NCBI GenBank assembly: GCA_947470005.1
Contig: CANISA010000129.1
Span: forward strand, 1-5,220
Direction of reading: 5' to 3'
Origin: Legionellaceae bacterium
Lineage (GTDB): Bacteria; Pseudomonadota; Gammaproteobacteria; Legionellales; Legionellaceae
DNA length: 5,220 bases
The notes beneath the pieces were generated by a model. The model saw nothing but the letters and a program-made list of their open reading frames with translations. It was not told the DNA's origin and did no database searches. The position numbers were made by a program, and so were the translations under genes. This document shows, one piece after another, positions 4,731-5,220 of this stretch. Position 1 is the stretch's first letter; every line of letters begins with the position of its first letter.

Positions 4731-5144
4731 TTATTGAAAAAACGCATTGACCTCATTATAGGGAATGATATCGGTTGTAAAGTTTTTATATGACCCTTCA
4801 GTAAATAACTCATTGGCAATTTGTCGTATCAAGGTCAACGTTGATCGCATTGGTCCTGAACCGGTACTAACCCTCTTAACACCCAGTTTTTGTAATTCGT
4901 TCGTTGTTGGAACGCCCGGATTCGCCAGAATATTGATTGGTCCATTAATTTCCTGAGCAAGCCGAGCAATAATGTTTGGATCGCCAACTCCAGGAACAAA
5001 AATACAATCAGCGCCCGCTTCAAGATACCGATTTGCACGCACCACAACTTGAGAAAATTGATTGCTTTTATGGCATGGTTCAAATCCAGTGGACACTCGG
5101 CCTGTTTTAAGTAGCAATTTTTGAGAGCAGTCATCGACCAGCAA
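4731..5144 (-). pseudogene. Isocitrate lyase/PEP mutase family protein, C-terminal remnant
   Basis: The open frame shows the C-terminal half of the isocitrate lyase/phosphoenolpyruvate mutase superfamily. VVVRANRYLEAGADCIFVPG is followed by GDPNIIARLAQEINGPINIL, then ANPGVPTTNELQKLGVKRVS and TGSGPMRST. These are the last strands and helices of the TIM barrel, followed by a normal-looking C-terminus (PYNEVNAFFQ). Full proteins are about 250-290 residues. Here just about 100 residues align, preceded by about 30 that do not look like the family (5055-5144). The only available start is TTG at 5144 with no Shine-Dalgarno site, and an in-frame TAA lies at 5151-5153. The metal- and substrate-binding Asp/Glu residues and the catalytic loop of the N-terminal half are absent. 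I infer a decayed or truncated gene. The rest, 5145-5220, shows no gene; it has an A/T run and a short palindrome (5137-5150). Confidence 0.8.
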
Positions 5145-5220
5145 GCTGGTTTATGATACATAGTTTATCGTCAAAAAAAATAAGGATCATGATGATAACT
5201 GCTCACAAAAACAACCACAT

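Noticed and set aside
4765..5161. Plus-strand frame at 4765-4956 and minus-strand frame at 4835-5161
   Set aside because: They overlap the isocitrate lyase/PEP-mutase remnant in other frames. Their translations lack the family pattern, whereas the frame at 4731-5144 has it.
1..5220. CRISPR array, tRNA, rRNA or defence system
   Set aside because: No regularly spaced repeats, no cloverleaf with CCA-type ends, no rRNA-like segments and no defence domains were seen. The only repeats are the transposon ends.

Overview
The window is AT-rich, compact bacterial DNA with Shine-Dalgarno-led genes. The gene types and general feel suggest a gammaproteobacterium, possibly a Legionella-like one. That assignment rests on resemblance only and is tentative. 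It holds a minus-strand accessory operon that has been cut by a mobile element of 2453 bp.

Host operon, read right to left. A promoter at 4662-4690, with an imperfect dyad over its -35 box, drives a MarR-family regulator (4119-4616). Next come a SnoaL-like ester cyclase/hydrolase (3707-4126), a RidA/YjgF-family protein, a YecM/VOC-family protein (248-763) and the start of an aminoglycoside/choline-type phosphotransferase that runs off the left edge (1-180, GTG start). The regulator overlaps the SnoaL gene by 8 bp, and the SnoaL gene overlaps ridA by 8 bp. Spacings further down are 52 and 67 bp. Upstream of the promoter lies the 3' part of an isocitrate lyase/PEP-mutase family gene whose catalytic N-terminal half is missing (4731-5144).

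The RidA-like gene is in two pieces about 2.45 kb apart: its N-terminal half at 3504-3714 and its C-terminal half at 816-1050. Removing bases 1051-3503 together with one copy of a TA dinucleotide rejoins the halves in frame into a 147-residue protein. The intervening DNA has 32-bp terminal inverted repeats (31/32 identical) flanked by TA on both sides. It encodes an apparently intact IS630/Tc1-type DD34E transposase. This is a precise, readable insertion.

The element is not a simple insertion sequence. Besides the transposase it carries two plus-strand genes. One encodes 116 residues and ends 3 bp from the transposase stop (1881-2231). The other encodes an unrecognised 182-residue protein (1164-1712) with its own promoter, a 14-bp palindrome on the -10 box and a strong hairpin right after its stop codon. 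A third copy of the terminal sequence lies between these two genes at 1820-1848, in the same orientation as the left end. The element therefore looks like an IS of about 1.7 kb nested in a larger unit that gained a second left end and a passenger gene. The nested end and the passenger gene are the most unusual content of the window.
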